Shown: piece after piece, positions 63,720-64,000 of the stretch
Numbering within the stretch: position 1 is the stretch's first letter
Layout: the number at the start of each line of letters is the position of its first letter
Assembly: GCA_964346815.1 (NCBI GenBank)
Contig: CAYFWF010000049.1
Span: 100,813 to 164,812 of the forward strand
DNA: 64,000 bases
Direction: 5' to 3'
DNA from: CAYFWF01 sp964346815
GTDB lineage: Bacteria > Acidobacteriota > Aminicenantia > Aminicenantales > Aminicenantaceae
Program-made: the position numbers and the translations under genes
The notes under the pieces: generated by a model
Databases searched by the model: none
Seen by the model: only the letters and a program-made list of their open reading frames with translations
Told to the model about the DNA's origin: nothing

Positions 63720-63772
63720 CCTTCTGACTACGAATCAGAAGGCCGTAGGTTCGAATCCCGCCGGGCGTACCA
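63720..63772 (+). tRNA. 3' half of a tRNA-Arg(ACG) gene (isolated, not functional)
   Basis: CTTCTGACTACGAATCAGAAG is an anticodon stem-loop whose seven-base loop CTACGAA has anticodon ACG. It is followed by a T-arm (GTAGG TTCGAAT CCCGC) and the 3' acceptor strand CGGGCGT with ACCA. No complementary 5' acceptor (ACGCCCG or GCGCCCG) or D-arm lies in the 150 bases upstream. Such 3' halves are what tyrosine-recombinase elements leave at one end after integration into a tRNA gene. The stem extends to 7 bp, more than a real anticodon stem needs. Confidence 0.7.
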
Positions 63773-64000
63773 GGGGTATACTCTGGTTTTTAGGCTTTTC
63801 CTTAATTTTGTCTTTTATACTACAAACCCGTATTTTCAGCTATTTTAAACAATTTTTGGCACATATGCGCCGCATGGGGATAAGTCTATTCTCTGACACC
63901 TCCACAATTGTCTATATCATTAGACACCATGGAATCCCTCTTAAATCTTGAGAGAAAAAATAATCCTTATTCTCCCCACAAAAACCCCTATCACCCAAAG
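63773..64000. other. No gene recognised
   Basis: AT-rich DNA to the right of the tRNA half. Open frames have no ribosome-binding site and start inside the tRNA sequence. It may be the host side of the junction. Confidence 0.4.

Overview
The window looks like a chromosomal segment of a Gram-negative, heterotrophic bacterium of the Acidobacteriota / Candidatus Aminicenantes kind. This is inferred from gene families, not from a marker gene. The signs are GWxTD-domain proteins, 'VWFA-related' acidobacterial proteins, Oar-like TonB-dependent receptors with an N-terminal carboxypeptidase-regulatory (CPR) domain, FtsX/MacB permeases with a cytoplasmic prefix domain, Asp-box (BNR/VPS10-like) secreted proteins and many secreted peptidases. 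There is no phage module, insertion sequence, CRISPR array, rRNA or complete tRNA.

Layout. 1-9.4 kb (mostly minus strand): a partial unknown gene, the decayed N-terminus of a C69 dipeptidase, a long-chain acyl-CoA synthetase, a cohesin/dockerin secreted protein, two secreted M24 aminopeptidase-P-like proteins and a DUF1028-TPR protein. 9.7-22.6 kb: an FtsX-type permease, a GH127 lipoprotein, an MFS carrier, a Tat-exported aldo/keto reductase with ferredoxin-like clusters, a serine beta-lactamase-like hydrolase, a YtcJ-like amidohydrolase and a lipoprotein. 22.8-32.7 kb: a NatAB-like ABC exporter, a VKOR-DsbA fusion for periplasmic disulfide formation, gpsA, a FadL-like porin and a large Asp-box protein. 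33-54.3 kb: the most distinctive part, two related surface/secretion cassettes. Cassette A is GWxTD-TPR, CPR-TPR, sulfatase-TPR and an Oar-like receptor. Cassette B is GWxTD, VWA, GWxTD, CPR-TPR, an Oar-like receptor and VWA. A decayed ankyrin gene and a CBM9-like protein lie between them. 54.4-63.4 kb: an NhaC antiporter, a Glt-type amino-acid symporter, a second sulfatase-like enzyme with a membrane partner, a serine hydrolase, and an ECF sigma factor with a DUF4384 membrane protein. At 63.7 kb there is an isolated 3' half of a tRNA-Arg gene, as left by a tRNA-targeting integrative element.

Function as a whole: secreted peptidases and hydrolases break down peptides and glycans. Oar-like receptors and FadL take up products at the outer membrane, and MFS, Glt and NhaC carriers handle ions and small molecules at the inner membrane. 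VKOR-DsbA would help fold the secreted proteins. Dispersed palindromic TCATYRCGAG repeats, a 22-bp tandem repeat, three gene remnants and two convergent pairs sharing stop codons show ongoing turnover between genes.
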